Origin: Candidatus Villigracilis propinquus | GTDB lineage: Bacteria; Chloroflexota; Anaerolineae; Anaerolineales; Villigracilaceae | Length of the DNA stretch: 64,000 nt | Assembly (NCBI GenBank): GCA_016714565.1 | Contig: JADKDM010000008.1 | Coordinates: 1 to 64,000, forward strand | Direction: 5' to 3' | Part shown: piece by piece, positions 1-9,038 of the stretch | How positions within the stretch are numbered: position 1 is the first letter of the stretch | Layout: every line of letters starts with the position of its first letter | Position numbers and translations under genes: made by a program | The notes under the pieces: generated by a model | Databases searched by the model: none | Told to the model about the DNA's origin: nothing | Seen by the model: only the letters and a program-made list of their open reading frames with translations

Positions 1-441
1 CTCGTCACAGCCGCACGCTTTTGCCCAGCGGATGGCTTCCCACTGCAAGAGATAGGTTGGCATGCGGTTGCGTTCCTGATCGTTCGACGCGCCGTAGACA
101 TACCACGCACGTTTGCCATTTGCGAAGACCATCAGCGAAGCAAGAGGTTTGCCTTCAAATTCAGCAACGAGTAATTCGCAAGTTCCTTTTGGATGAAAAA
201 GTTCATAAGCGCGTTGATAATATTCTTGCGAATGTACACCAAACTTATCACGCCCGCCTGTGACGGTCATCATCTCGTGGAAGGCAGGGATATCGTCCCA
301 TGCGCGGGTGGTGATTCCCTTTTTCTCAGCGAGGCGAATGTTGTAGCGGCATTTCGGTTTCATGCGAGCAAGGATTTGCTCATCATCTTCTTTGATGGAA
401 ATGGTGATAGTGCGTGGGGGTTGAATGTTGTGAGGAGAAAT

Positions 442-469
442 GCGGAAGGCAGAAGGCGGAAGGCGGAAA
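442..469. repeat. Heptanucleotide array inside the femAB-like gene (4 units)
   Basis: Four successive 7-bp units of the form GCGGAAG (GCGGAAG, GCAGAAG, GCGGAAG, GCGGAAA) lie within coding sequence and encode part of FRLPPSAFR on the minus strand. The segment fits the length expected for the family, so it may be native sequence that has been homogenised rather than an insertion. Confidence 0.55.
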
Positions 470-549
470 GAGTCATCCCACGAGTCGGGTTCGACTTTTA
501 GGAAAACAGCCTTATTCTTTTTGCAAACCGAATCCACTTCGCGCCAAAA

Positions 550-591
550 ACTGATCACTGCCTTCTGCCCACTGCTTACTGCCTACTGGTT
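550..591. repeat. Heptanucleotide array inside the femAB-like gene (6 units)
   Basis: Six 7-bp units run without gaps: ACTGATC, ACTGCCT, TCTGCCC, ACTGCTT, ACTGCCT, ACTGGTT. They encode the stretch KPVGSKQWAEGSDQ in the femAB-like protein. The 42-bp length is a multiple of three, so the array itself keeps the frame. The single-base shift that breaks the gene lies immediately next to it at a T run. Confidence 0.7.
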
Positions 592-822
592 TTGGCATGT
601 AGCCGAGAGTCAAACCCAAAGGTAGGCGGCGGAAAAGGATCTGCGCACCAACTTCGTTGTTAAGGACGAGGCGCACGGGTTTCCATCCAAAATTATTTTT
701 TAATTCACCCCATTCGCCCATCTGCAAGAGATGCGCGTTTGAATGATCCGATATAAATTGATTCCAATCAGTGAGGGAAACTTCAGGCATGGTGATTTCG
801 ATACGCTCCGCTACTCAATCAC

Positions 823-2703
823 CTAGACCACAGACGTCATGTCAGGCGGCGGGGTGGTGCGGATGGAGCCTGAGGGGAGAAAATCATTGAGCTGGCGAAT
901 CAGGCTGTCGGTCTCGGAGTGAAGCGCGGATTGAGCAAGGCCTTCGATGGCACGCGCAAGCGCATCGCCATCCACTTTCTCTTCTTCAACGGCGCGGAAA
1001 ATTTCGGAGTGCTGCGTTGGCCCAACCTGCATGCCCTCCTCCCAAAGATCCTCGCGCAATTTTTCGCCGGGGCGAATGCCCGTGAACGTGATCTCAATAT
1101 CGCGATGCGGCTCCAAACCAGAAAGCTTGATGAGGTCTTCGGCAAGATCAAGGATGCGAACCTGCTGGCCCATGTTGAGCATGAAAACCTCGCCGCCCTG
1201 CCCCATTGACGCGGCTTGCAAAACGAGATGCACGGCTTCGGGGATGGTCATGAAATAACGATACATTTCAGGATGCGTGATGGTCACAGGCCCGCCACGC
1301 GCAATTTGATTTTTGAATTTCGGAACCACGCTGCCGCGGCTGCCAAGCACATTTCCAAAGCGGACCACTGAATAAGCGCGTTTGGTTCGTTGTGCAGTAT
1401 CGAGGACGATCATCTCTGCGAGACGTTTGGTTGCGCCCATGATGCTGACAGGGCGAACGGCTTTATCTGTGGAAATGAGAACGAGTCTTTCCACCCCGTA
1501 CCTGTTCGCTGTTCCAACAACATTTCTCGTGCCGAGGACATTGTTCGTGATCGCCTCTTCGACATTCGCTTCCATCAATGGGACATGCTTGTGCGCCGCC
1601 GCATGAAAGACCACCTGCGGCTGATGCAGTTTGAACATCTCTTCGATGCGGCCCACATCGCGCACATCGGCAATGACGGGGTGAATGGAAAGGGATGGAA
1701 AATCTTCGTTGAGTTCGAGCAGCGATTCAAAGATGCTATTCTCACCGTGACCCAGCAAAACCAATTCAGCAGGAGACCAACGCGCCACCTGACGGCAGAT
1801 CTCGCGTCCGATGGAACCGCCCGCGCCCGTGACCATGATGCGTTTGCCGCTGAGGATGGAACCGACCAAATGATCGTCAATGGTGACGGGTTCGCGGCGC
1901 AACAAGTCGGTGATGTCCACTTCGCGCAGACGATTGACGCTGACCTTGCCGCCGATGAGTTCATACATCCCAGGCATGGTGCGGGACGAAATCCCTTTTT
2001 GGCGGCAGGCGTCATTGACGAGGCGAATGATGCTGCCAGGTGCGGATGGAATGGCGATGATGACTTCGTCCACGCGGTGGCTGTCGAGAACATCTGCAAT
2101 TTTGTTTACCCTGCCAATGACAGAGACGCCATAAATTTGATGCTTCTGTTTGGCGGGGTCATCATCGAGAAAGCCAACGGGAACAAGATTCAATTGGGAT
2201 GATTTCTGCAATTCACGCACAACGAGCGCACCCGCGTCCCCTGCGCCAATGATGAGGATGCGTTTGGTCTTTCCATCGCGTGCTGAGGTATTCTGTTCCG
2301 CGAGAATACGCAGGGCAAAACGCGAACCGCCGATGAGGACGAGCGAGAGCAGCCAGTCAATGCCAAGCGCGGAGCGGGGCATGCCAGGTTGAAGCAGCTT
2401 GAAGTTGATAAGCAGGAGCATGACGCCAGAAGTCAGCACGGTTGCAGTAGTCACTGCCACTGTGATAAGACGAAGTTCACTTGTGCTGGCATACACCCAC
2501 AAGCGGCGATACAAGCCAAAGGAATAATAAATGGGGATCTTTACGAGCAATGCCACCGCGCACATCATCAACGCGGCGGGGAAATAGAAGGGCAATTCGC
2601 TCACATCCAACCGCAAGGCGAAACTGCCCAGCACCGAAACGATGATGAGGGCAATATCGCCAATTAAGACGAAGCGGTTACGGACGTGAGGACGGGAGGA
2701 CAT
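823..2703 (-). CDS. Membrane nucleoside-diphosphate-sugar epimerase/dehydratase (CapD/WbpM-like)
   Basis: This 626-residue protein has about four N-terminal membrane helices (residues 10-135), a first Rossmann domain (ILIIGAGDAGALVV near 150) and a C-terminal SDR domain beginning at VTGAGGSIGREICRQ near 290. The SDR carries TDKAVRP and MGATKR, where Met replaces the usual catalytic Tyr of YxxxK, as in the CapD/WbpM/PglF group of UDP-N-acetylglucosamine 4,6-dehydratases, followed by RFGNVLGSRGSVVP. It should act at the inner face of the membrane, making 4-keto-6-deoxy sugar nucleotides for surface polysaccharide. It is read leftward after the epimerase, with about 100 bp between them that contain a heptamer array. 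Family confidence is high; the exact sugar is unknown. Confidence 0.9.
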   Translation of the reverse strand: MSSRPHVRNRFVLIGDIALIIVSVLGSFALRLDVSELPFYFPAALMMCAVALLVKIPIYYSFGLYRRLWVYASTSELRLITVAVTTATVLTSGVMLLLINFKLLQPGMPRSALGIDWLLSLVLIGGSRFALRILAEQNTSARDGKTKRILIIGAGDAGALVVRELQKSSQLNLVPVGFLDDDPAKQKHQIYGVSVIGRVNKIADVLDSHRVDEVIIAIPSAPGSIIRLVNDACRQKGISSRTMPGMYELIGGKVSVNRLREVDITDLLRREPVTIDDHLVGSILSGKRIMVTGAGGSIGREICRQVARWSPAELVLLGHGENSIFESLLELNEDFPSLSIHPVIADVRDVGRIEEMFKLHQPQVVFHAAAHKHVPLMEANVEEAITNNVLGTRNVVGTANRYGVERLVLISTDKAVRPVSIMGATKRLAEMIVLDTAQRTKRAYSVVRFGNVLGSRGSVVPKFKNQIARGGPVTITHPEMYRYFMTIPEAVHLVLQAASMGQGGEVFMLNMGQQVRILDLAEDLIKLSGLEPHRDIEITFTGIRPGEKLREDLWEEGMQVGPTQHSEIFRAVEEEKVDGDALARAIEGLAQSALHSETDSLIRQLNDFLPSGSIRTTPPPDMTSVV

Positions 2704-2723
2704 ACGGAAATGATGAATTTAGG

Positions 2724-2796
2724 AAGGATGAAGGATGAAAAAGGTCGAAGGTCAAAAGTTACAGGTCGTGTTTACCTGTTTACTTGTGTACCTGCC
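2724..2796. repeat. Intergenic heptanucleotide-type repeat
   Basis: The spacer between the two sugar-nucleotide genes is built of 7-bp units: AAGGATG twice, three bases, then AAGGTCG, AAGGTCA, AAAGTTA, CAGGTCG, TGTTTAC, CTGTTTA, CTTGTGT and ACCTGCC. The left half is purine-rich and the right half partly complementary, so it may fold. Confidence 0.6.
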
Positions 2797-2803
2797 TACT
2801 TTT

Positions 2804-3727
2804 TCACACCCCACGCATTTCTTCCACGGCTTCCTTCAACCCTTCCGCCAATGTGACGTTAGGTTTGAAGCCGAGGGTTTCCACGATCTTCTTGGGTGTT
2901 CCGATAGAGCGGTAAATGTCGCCTGCGCGCGATTCGGCGTGGACATGTTTGGGAGCGTTCGGGAAAATTTCGTAGAGAATATCGAGCAGGTCGAGCAGAC
3001 GAGTCTCAACACCTGTGCAGACGTTGAAAATTTTGCCAGGCGCGGCGGGGTGTTCGGATGCGAGCAGGTTCGCCTGCACCACGTCACGGACGTTGACGAG
3101 GTCGCGGGTTTGGCCGCCATCGCCATAAATGGTGATCGGTTTGTTGTCCAACATACGGCGGATGAAGATCGGCACGGCGGCGGCGTACATGGAGTCAGGT
3201 CGCTGGCGCGGGCCGTAGACATTGAAGTAACGCAAAGCGGCAACTTCCAAACCGAATTGGTTGGTGAATAATTCAGCATACTTTTCGTCAATGCGCTTGG
3301 ATGTGGCGTAAGGCGACAACTGGCGAAGGGGAGTCTCTTCTGAAAGTGGATAGGCTTCCGAGTCGCCATAGACTGCCGCGCTAGACGCGATGACCACTCG
3401 TTTGACGCCTGCCTTGCGAGCGGCCTCAAACACAATGGATGTGCCTGTCACATTCACATCGAGACATTCAAGTGGCTTTTCCATTGATTCAGGAACTGAG
3501 ACAAAAGCAGCCTCATGAAAAACAATGTCCATGCCTTTGACGGCTTCCACAACTTTGGATGCGTCGCGCAGATCGCCTTCAATTAATTCAACATCCAAGC
3601 CTTTCAGGTTTTCGCGCTTGCCTGAAGAAAAATTATCCAGAATGCGAACCTGATTGCCACGCTCCAAAAGAGTGCGTGTGATATGAGAACCGATGAAGCC
3701 TGCGCCGCCCGTCACTAAATATTTCAT
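2804..3727 (-). CDS. NAD-dependent epimerase/dehydratase (UDP-glucose 4-epimerase-like)
   Basis: A 307-residue extended SDR protein. The N terminus has the NAD-binding motif TGGAGFIGSH at residues 6-15. SSAAVYGD and YATSK (catalytic Tyr and Lys) follow, then RYFNVYGPRQRP, characteristic of GalE/WbpP-like sugar-nucleotide epimerases. It probably interconverts UDP-hexoses or UDP-uronic acids for the surface polysaccharide made by the neighbouring genes. Its ATG overlaps the TAA of the upstream sugar transferase by one base (TAATG), so translational coupling is likely. Substrate cannot be read from sequence. Confidence 0.88.
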   Translation of the reverse strand: MKYLVTGGAGFIGSHITRTLLERGNQVRILDNFSSGKRENLKGLDVELIEGDLRDASKVVEAVKGMDIVFHEAAFVSVPESMEKPLECLDVNVTGTSIVFEAARKAGVKRVVIASSAAVYGDSEAYPLSEETPLRQLSPYATSKRIDEKYAELFTNQFGLEVAALRYFNVYGPRQRPDSMYAAAVPIFIRRMLDNKPITIYGDGGQTRDLVNVRDVVQANLLASEHPAAPGKIFNVCTGVETRLLDLLDILYEIFPNAPKHVHAESRAGDIYRSIGTPKKIVETLGFKPNVTLAEGLKEAVEEMRGV

Positions 3728-5169
3728 TATCTACCTGTCCTTCTTAAAACTGTTCCAATGGTTCTTAAAACGATATTTATATCCATGCTCATTGTGCGAT
3801 GTTCAATATAATACAGATCGTACTCAAGTTTGATTATCGTCTGAGTGACCGTGGATACATAGCCATAATTGATCTGCGCCCAACCCGTCAGGCCAGGTTT
3901 GACAAGCAACCTTGCGCGATAGAAGGGAATTTTCTTCTGATATGCTGCCACCAATTCGGGGCGTTCGGCACGCGGACCGACCAAACTCATTTCACCCTGC
4001 AAAACGCTCAAGAACTGAGGCATTTCGTCCAGGCGGGTACGACGCAGGAAATTTCCAACCCTCGTCACCCGCGGATCATTTTCTACGGCAGCTTTGGCTT
4101 CGCCATCTGCTTCAGCGTCCTGCTTCATGGTGCGGAATTTATAAATGCGGAAAACGCTGCCACCCTGGCCAAGCCTGGTCTGGGAATAAAAGATCGGGAA
4201 ACCCGTTTCCACAAGGATCGCGAATGCAATAAATGGAAAAGTTATGAGAAATATCAAAAAACCAACGAACCCGCCCAAAATATCCATCAGGCGTTTGCCA
4301 AGCTCATACGTGCCGCTGACCCGCACCTGATCTACAAACGAACGAATGACCCAGTCCGATTCAAGGTGCTCGATGGGCACACGCTGGGTCAATTCCTCGT
4401 ACATGATCGGCATACGGGAAATTTCCACGCCGCGTTCCTGCGTATCCAAAATGGTCTGGAAGGTTTCACCTTTGATCTCGCCGTTGATCGCAACCACGAT
4501 ATCTGAAACGCGATACTCTTCCACGATCTGCAGGAGATGCTCACTCGTCCCAAGGACGGCAAAACCAAAATAGGCTTTATTCTTTTTCCTTAGATCATCG
4601 TCAATAAAACCAAGCAGGATGAATGGCGGAGGGTTGAGCTTGCGGTAAATATCCGCAAGGGAATGGCCAGCCTTGCCCGCTCCCACGATCAGCACACGAC
4701 GCATTAACCCTGATGAGGTGTAGAGTCTGATGTAGACGGCGCGCCAAGCCAACGTTAAGAAAGAGGCGATGACAAGGAACGCACCCACTGCAATACGCGG
4801 AAGAGAGTTCGGGTCAAGATTAATGGTAAAGAGCAGGGAATATGCCAACAGTCCAACGATTGGCGCAACTGCGATCCCCCGCAGGGTTTTGCGCCAGTTG
4901 CCGGCAGAATGGGGGTCGTACGATTCAACCATCAAAAGCAGCCAGACAAGGGGAAGAATGTAAAACCACAATGGAACTTCCACTGTGACAAGGCGCTCTG
5001 CCCTGGCTTGCGACAAGCCGCTATCGATCAATTTATACAGGGAATATTGATACCAAAAATAGATCGCGCCGCCCATGGCGCTGACGGATGCGATTAAGTC
5101 TCCCACTATTAATATGGAACGTTGTTCGCTGGGTCTTAAGCGTAGTGAAGGTCGGTAAATATCAGCCAT
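3727..5169 (-). CDS. Priming sugar transferase (polyprenyl glycosylphosphotransferase)
   Basis: This 480-residue protein has four N-terminal membrane helices, a cytoplasmic Rossmann-like domain (RVLIVGAGKAGHSL near residue 158), a further hydrophobic helix and a C-terminal bacterial sugar transferase domain. The latter carries KRLMDILGG, YKFRTM, RVTRVGNFLRRTRLDEMPQ and SLVGPRAERPE, the signature of WbaP/WcaJ-type enzymes that move a sugar-1-phosphate onto undecaprenyl phosphate to start polysaccharide synthesis. Its start overlaps the end of the GT2 gene by 8 bp. UppP, which recycles the lipid carrier, is encoded elsewhere in the window. Confidence 0.92.
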   Translation of the reverse strand: MADIYRPSLRLRPSEQRSILIVGDLIASVSAMGGAIYFWYQYSLYKLIDSGLSQARAERLVTVEVPLWFYILPLVWLLLMVESYDPHSAGNWRKTLRGIAVAPIVGLLAYSLLFTINLDPNSLPRIAVGAFLVIASFLTLAWRAVYIRLYTSSGLMRRVLIVGAGKAGHSLADIYRKLNPPPFILLGFIDDDLRKKNKAYFGFAVLGTSEHLLQIVEEYRVSDIVVAINGEIKGETFQTILDTQERGVEISRMPIMYEELTQRVPIEHLESDWVIRSFVDQVRVSGTYELGKRLMDILGGFVGFLIFLITFPFIAFAILVETGFPIFYSQTRLGQGGSVFRIYKFRTMKQDAEADGEAKAAVENDPRVTRVGNFLRRTRLDEMPQFLSVLQGEMSLVGPRAERPELVAAYQKKIPFYRARLLVKPGLTGWAQINYGYVSTVTQTIIKLEYDLYYIEHRTMSMDINIVLRTIGTVLRRTGR

Positions 5170-6199
5170 TTTTTTTAAACAGACTTAAAATGCCGCTCCA
5201 CAAAAAACCCGTGCCCCACGAAAAATGCATGGTGGATATCGCGAACGGCAACCCCCAAAGTAAAAACCCTTTCCTTTTGTTGATCGCCAGTTTCAAACCA
5301 GCCAAGCCCAGGATCGCAAAATAAACAATCACTTGTGCTGCAAACATATAACGGACAAATACAATCCATAAGGATAACACAATCAAGCTAAAGAAGATTA
5401 AAACAAACACAGGGGGCAGCGCCTGCCGCCAGCGCAGTGTGTGTGGATAGCGCCTAAGCATTTGCAGCTTCCAATAGCCGTAACGCCAATACTGGCTGGC
5501 AAGTTTTCCGAGCGTGCTTCTTGAAAAATAAACCGAGCGAATGGATGGATCCAGCCAGACCACGCCGCCCGATTCACGCACTCGCGTATTGAATTCGTAA
5601 TCCTCATTGGAAAGCAGGGTTTCGTCGAACGCACCGATTCTTTCGATCAGCGTGCGGCGGAAGGAGCCGAACGGCACGGTATCCACAGCGCCCGCTTTAG
5701 CATTGAGCCGGTACATCGCATCCCCCACCCCCAGCGGATGCGCCGCCGCAAATGAAATCGATTCTGCGATCCACGTGTCTGCGCCCGGGCGGATCTCCCA
5801 CACGCCGCCCACGTTCTCTCCCTTTCCTTCTTGATGCGCCGCCACACAGCGCTCCACATATTCAGGGATCGGCATCGAATGCGCATCCAAGCGGACGATG
5901 ATCTCGCCTCTGGACTCACGAATGGCCTGATTCAGTCCCGAGGGAATTGTCCTCGCTTCGTTACTGACCACACGCACCGACAGGTCTGCATGCTCCTTTT
6001 GGAAAGCAATGATCACGTCCAGCGTGCGGTCTGTGGATAAGCCGTCCGAGATGACCAGCTCCAATTGCTCACGCGGATACGTCTGCGCGAGAACAGCATC
6101 CAGCAAATGGCGGATGGTGGCTTCTTCGTTATAACAGGGGACAATAATTGAGACAGAAGGCGGCATGGTGTCGGGATAATCTTTGTGGCTTTTCAACAA
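5162..6199 (-). CDS. Family 2 glycosyltransferase with C-terminal membrane segments (ExoA-like)
   Basis: A 345-residue protein beginning with a GT-A domain: VSIIVPCYNEEATIR, then the acceptor loop IVRLDAHS with the conserved Asp, and later SNEDYEFNTRVRESGG. Three hydrophobic helices near the C terminus anchor it. This layout matches succinoglycan ExoA-like enzymes that extend lipid-linked oligosaccharides at the inner membrane. The true start could be the internal ATG at 6166 (MPPSVSIIV), which begins directly at the domain; I kept the longer form. First gene of the leftward polysaccharide operon. Confidence 0.87.
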   Translation of the reverse strand: MLKSHKDYPDTMPPSVSIIVPCYNEEATIRHLLDAVLAQTYPREQLELVISDGLSTDRTLDVIIAFQKEHADLSVRVVSNEARTIPSGLNQAIRESRGEIIVRLDAHSMPIPEYVERCVAAHQEGKGENVGGVWEIRPGADTWIAESISFAAAHPLGVGDAMYRLNAKAGAVDTVPFGSFRRTLIERIGAFDETLLSNEDYEFNTRVRESGGVVWLDPSIRSVYFSRSTLGKLASQYWRYGYWKLQMLRRYPHTLRWRQALPPVFVLIFFSLIVLSLWIVFVRYMFAAQVIVYFAILGLAGLKLAINKRKGFLLWGLPFAISTMHFSWGTGFLWSGILSLFKKNG

Positions 6200-6200
6200 A

Positions 6201-6229
6201 TTACGTAATACGCGGTACGTATTACGTAA
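6201..6229. repeat. 12-bp perfect inverted repeat (TTACGTAATACG)
   Basis: TTACGTAATACG and its exact reverse complement are separated by 5 bp, in the 32-bp gap between the histidine kinase stop and the glycosyltransferase start. It could act as a weak terminator for the kinase transcript (no long T run), a promoter-region operator, or a repeat remnant. Confidence 0.55.
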
Positions 6230-6231
6230 TT

Positions 6232-7626
6232 TTACTTCGGCATTTTTGTTTTCAACAGCGGCAGGAAAATATCGAAGGACGAACCCTCTCCCAGCCTGCT
6301 GCGGACGCTAATTCTACCACCATGAGCCTGCACAATTTCATGCGCGATCGCCAGCCCCAGCCCGGCGCCATGCTGCTCGCCGCCCCTGCGGGCAGGGTCT
6401 GCCTGATAGAACCGCCCGAAGATATGCGCTTGTGCCTCCTCAGGAATTCCCGACCCTGTATCCGTCACCGAGATGAGCATCTCAGTATTTTGAACCGAAG
6501 CTCGCAGGGAGATCATCCCGCCGCGCGGAGTGAACTTGAGTGCGTTATCCACCAGATTAGTGAAGACCTGCGCCATACGGTCGCCGTCTGCAAGCACGGT
6601 CGGCAGGCTCGGTAAAATATCCACTTCAATAGTCACACCTGCCCGTTGCAGCTGCGGCGAGAATTTTTCCGCGACCGCATTCAACAGCGCGGACATGTTC
6701 ACGGGACTCATCGTGATATCCGCCGTGCCTGAGTCCAGCCGCGCCAGATCGAGCAGATCCAGTACCAAGCGGTGCATGCGTCCCGACTCAGCGTATATGA
6801 TCTTCGCCGCCTGCTCGCGTGATTCATCCGTGTTCGCCGTGCCATCCAGCATCGCCTGCGCAAATCCCTGAATGGATGTGAGCGGCGTTTTCAATTCATG
6901 TGAGACGTTCGCCACGAACTCGCGCTGTGACCTTTGACTCGCCTGCATCCGCGCGATCATGGCATTGAATGCCCGCGTCAATTCCTGGACCTCGTGCGGG
7001 CCGCTGGTTTCTACAGCCTTTATCTCCGCTGACGGGGCAGAGCGCGCAGCAACCACCACCTTCTGCAACGGGTCGGCGATCCACCTTGAGAAGAAGAAAG
7101 CAACGACAAGCGAAAGAAGCAATGCAACAACTCCAACCTGAAAAAAGAGCGGCAGGAAGTCATCATTAAATACGTTCAAGAATGAGATGCGCGGACGCGG
7201 TGATGCCACCAGCAGATAGGTTCCGTCTGGAAGGTTTTCAAGGGAATACAACCAGACAGCCCCTTTTTTATCGCGCACGATCGGCTGTGCATTCCGTCTA
7301 AGTTTTTTCTGCTCAGGGAACGAGATGCTGTCCTTCTGTTTCTCATCCGTATCCAAAAGGACTTGCTTGTCCTCTGAAAACAAAATTACCCGCACACTGA
7401 ATGTTTGCGCCGCCTTCTGAGCCGAAGCGAAAATGGACTGGGATTGCGGCACGTTCGCACGCTCAGCCACAATGGTCTGCACTGCCTGCAATCTCTCCAG
7501 TGTCTGACGATACGAAATGGGGTTACGCAACAGGTACGCAAGCAGGGCCACTGCCACAAGGCCTAGTGCCGTGATGATAATGAACGCGTAACTTAACCAG
7601 AGGCGGGAACGGAGGGATGAGAACAT
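6232..7626 (-). CDS. Sensor histidine kinase with HAMP domain
   Basis: This 464-residue protein has a membrane helix at about 12-33, an extracytoplasmic sensor region, a second helix at about 165-187, a HAMP linker, a HisKA domain with FVANVSHELKTPLTS (phospho-acceptor His) and an HATPase domain with NLVDNALKF, DTGSGIP and GAGLGLAIAHEI. It is a complete membrane kinase of the OmpR-partner type. The response regulator gene lies just upstream on the same strand, separated by a 91-bp dispersed repeat, so the two are almost certainly partners. The signal is unknown. Confidence 0.92.
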   Translation of the reverse strand: MFSSLRSRLWLSYAFIIITALGLVAVALLAYLLRNPISYRQTLERLQAVQTIVAERANVPQSQSIFASAQKAAQTFSVRVILFSEDKQVLLDTDEKQKDSISFPEQKKLRRNAQPIVRDKKGAVWLYSLENLPDGTYLLVASPRPRISFLNVFNDDFLPLFFQVGVVALLLSLVVAFFFSRWIADPLQKVVVAARSAPSAEIKAVETSGPHEVQELTRAFNAMIARMQASQRSQREFVANVSHELKTPLTSIQGFAQAMLDGTANTDESREQAAKIIYAESGRMHRLVLDLLDLARLDSGTADITMSPVNMSALLNAVAEKFSPQLQRAGVTIEVDILPSLPTVLADGDRMAQVFTNLVDNALKFTPRGGMISLRASVQNTEMLISVTDTGSGIPEEAQAHIFGRFYQADPARRGGEQHGAGLGLAIAHEIVQAHGGRISVRSRLGEGSSFDIFLPLLKTKMPK

Positions 7627-7640
7627 GGGCGGGAGTGTAT

Positions 7641-7730
7641 GTCATTGCGAGGCGCTCTTTGCCCGAAGCAATCCCTGATATTGTTGGAGATGGCTTCGTC
7701 TCAAAGAGCAAGAGCGCTCCTCGCAATGAC
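7641..7730. repeat. Dispersed repeat with 12-bp terminal inverted repeats (GTCATTGCGAGG)
   Basis: About 90 bp bounded by GTCATTGCGAGG and its exact reverse complement CCTCGCAATGAC. It contains further partial inverted repeats (GAAGCAATC; GCTCTT...AAGAGC). It sits exactly between the regulator stop codon and the kinase start. A close relative occupies 50357-50444, and degenerate copies lie at 30957-30999 and 18460-18499. Confidence 0.8.
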
Positions 7731-7731
7731 G

Positions 7732-8412
7732 TTAGGTTACCAACTTATACCCCACGCCAGTGACGGTTTCAATCTTCACCGAGCCACCCTCCAGCTTTTT
7801 GCGGAGGTGGGCAATGTGAACATCCACGGTGCGGGTCTGGCCGTAGAAATCAAATCCCCAGGCGAGCTGGAGTAATTGTTCACGGGTGAACACGCGGCCG
7901 GGCTGCTCTGCCAGAGTGAGTAAAAGATCAAATTCCTGGGTACGCAGGTCAAGGGTCCGCGAAGCGAGGCGGGCTTCACGTGTAACGGGGTCAATGTTCA
8001 AGTCACCGCGGTGGACGGATTTTCCATCCACTAGCTTTTTGGAATCTCCCCGGCGCAAAATGGCTTTGACTCGCGCAACCAATTCACGAGGGTTGAACGG
8101 CTTTGTGAGGTAATCATCCGCGCCGAGTTCGAGGCCGAGGATTTTGTCGATATCCTCGTCCCGCGCGGTGAGCATGATGATCGGGGTCTGGTCGCCGCCC
8201 GCGCGCAATGTACGGCAGACTTCAAAACCGTCCAACTTGGGGAGCATCACATCCAGCACAACGAGCACGGGACGTTGTTTCGCCACCGCCTCCAGTGCGG
8301 CTTCACCGTCTGAAATTTCCTGCACACGAAATCCATCACGCTCAAAGTACATGCGTGCAAGCTGAACAATGGAAGGTTCGTCGTCCACGAGCAGGATGAG
8401 TTCAGATGCCAT
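7732..8412 (-). CDS. OmpR/PhoB-family response regulator
   Basis: A 226-residue protein with an N-terminal receiver (VDDEPSIVQLA; phosphorylation site in VLDVMLPKLDG; conserved Lys in LTKPFNP) and a C-terminal winged-helix domain (REQLLQLAWGFDF, TVDVHIAHLRKKLEG). Length and order are standard for DNA-binding regulators of this family. It is encoded directly upstream of the sensor kinase and immediately downstream of ridA, with only 3 bp between, so the three genes may form one transcript. Target genes cannot be inferred. Confidence 0.93.
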   Translation of the reverse strand: MASELILLVDDEPSIVQLARMYFERDGFRVQEISDGEAALEAVAKQRPVLVVLDVMLPKLDGFEVCRTLRAGGDQTPIIMLTARDEDIDKILGLELGADDYLTKPFNPRELVARVKAILRRGDSKKLVDGKSVHRGDLNIDPVTREARLASRTLDLRTQEFDLLLTLAEQPGRVFTREQLLQLAWGFDFYGQTRTVDVHIAHLRKKLEGGSVKIETVTGVGYKLVT

Positions 8413-8415
8413 GAG

Positions 8416-8799
8416 CTATGCAATTAATGCAACAACTTCGATCTCAACTATTCCGCCTTTGGGTAACCCCGCGACGGCAATCGTGCTACGCGCGGGCGGG
8501 GTATCGCCAAAGTATTCAGCGTAGACAGCGTTCATTTTCGAAAAGTCATTCATATCCTTCAAAAAGACGGTTGTCTTCACCACATGCTCAAAGCTGGATC
8601 CCGCTGCTTCCAGAACATTGCGAAGGTTATTAAGGACCTGGCGGGTTTGCTCTTCAATACCGCCTGCGACCAATTCCATTGTAGCGGGGTCAAGGGCGGT
8701 CTGGCCTGCGGTATAGATCATTGTGTCAGTACGGATGGCTTGTGAGTACGGGCCAATGGCCTTTGGAGCTTTATCGGTGTGGATTACTTGCTTTGGCAT
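8416..8799 (-). CDS. ridA: RidA family 2-iminobutanoate/2-iminopropanoate deaminase
   Basis: A 127-residue protein of the YjgF/YER057c/UK114 family. It has the family signature KAIGPYSQAI near the start and the catalytic Arg in PPARSTIAV, ending in VEIEVVALIA. RidA hydrolyses reactive enamine/imine intermediates released by PLP enzymes. The start is taken at 8799 (MPKQVIHTD) because GAGGTAACC lies just upstream; a longer reading frame from 8838 adds 13 residues that do not look native. It precedes the two-component pair. Confidence 0.9.
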   Translation of the reverse strand: MPKQVIHTDKAPKAIGPYSQAIRTDTMIYTAGQTALDPATMELVAGGIEEQTRQVLNNLRNVLEAAGSSFEHVVKTTVFLKDMNDFSKMNAVYAEYFGDTPPARSTIAVAGLPKGGIVEIEVVALIA

Positions 8800-8930
8800 G
8801 GTTACCTCGTTTTGAAATGATGAAGTATTGCGCATCAATTACAAACTTGATGAACGGTATTTATTTTACCGCTTGTTGAATAAATGAGGCGCTTGCAAAA
8901 GCCCTGTTGATACAGAAAATATCCTGACCA

Positions 8931-9025
8931 TGCTCCGCCATGGGCTGAAGCCCACTGCTATGTTTACAAAGCCGCCTGAAGGCGACTTATAGGTAGCAGA
9001 CAGGCGCAATTTTATTGCGCCTGTC
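8931..9025. repeat. Intergenic palindromic repeats
   Basis: The 239-bp gap between ridA and the next gene contains a series of small inverted repeats: GGGCTGAAGCCC, GCCGCCTGAAGGCG and a 9-bp stem CAGGCGCAA with loop TTTTA (9001-9023). The last may terminate the transcript of the gene at 9039-9581, although no T run follows. No gene is visible here. Confidence 0.6.
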
Positions 9026-9038
9026 GTTTATAAATGAA

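Larger units (their letters stand above)
1..790 (-). pseudogene. FemAB/FemX-like peptidyltransferase, frameshifted and cut by the window edge
   Basis: The gene starts at 790 (MPEVSLTDW) and runs off the left edge. The first 92 codons end at a TAA at 512. One frame over, the protein continues smoothly as DQFWREVDSVCKK, then VFLKVEPDSW, SPHNIQPPRT and CRYNIRLAEKKG, and on to base 1. These are typical of the FemAB/lipid II amino-acid transferase family, which builds peptidoglycan cross-bridges or modifies surface glycans. The shift falls at a T5 run near 545-549; with T4 the frame is restored, so a sequencing indel is as likely as real inactivation. The coding region contains two arrays of 7-bp repeats. 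It is the last visible gene of a leftward polysaccharide/envelope cluster. Family assignment is firm; substrate is unknown. Confidence 0.8.

Noticed and set aside
1390..2202. Long plus-strand open frame opposite the CapD-like gene
   Set aside because: It is the antisense shadow of a strongly conserved gene and has no recognisable domain or ribosome site.
6201..6229. Intrinsic terminator
   Set aside because: The stem is AT-rich with no strong T run; kept only as an inverted repeat.
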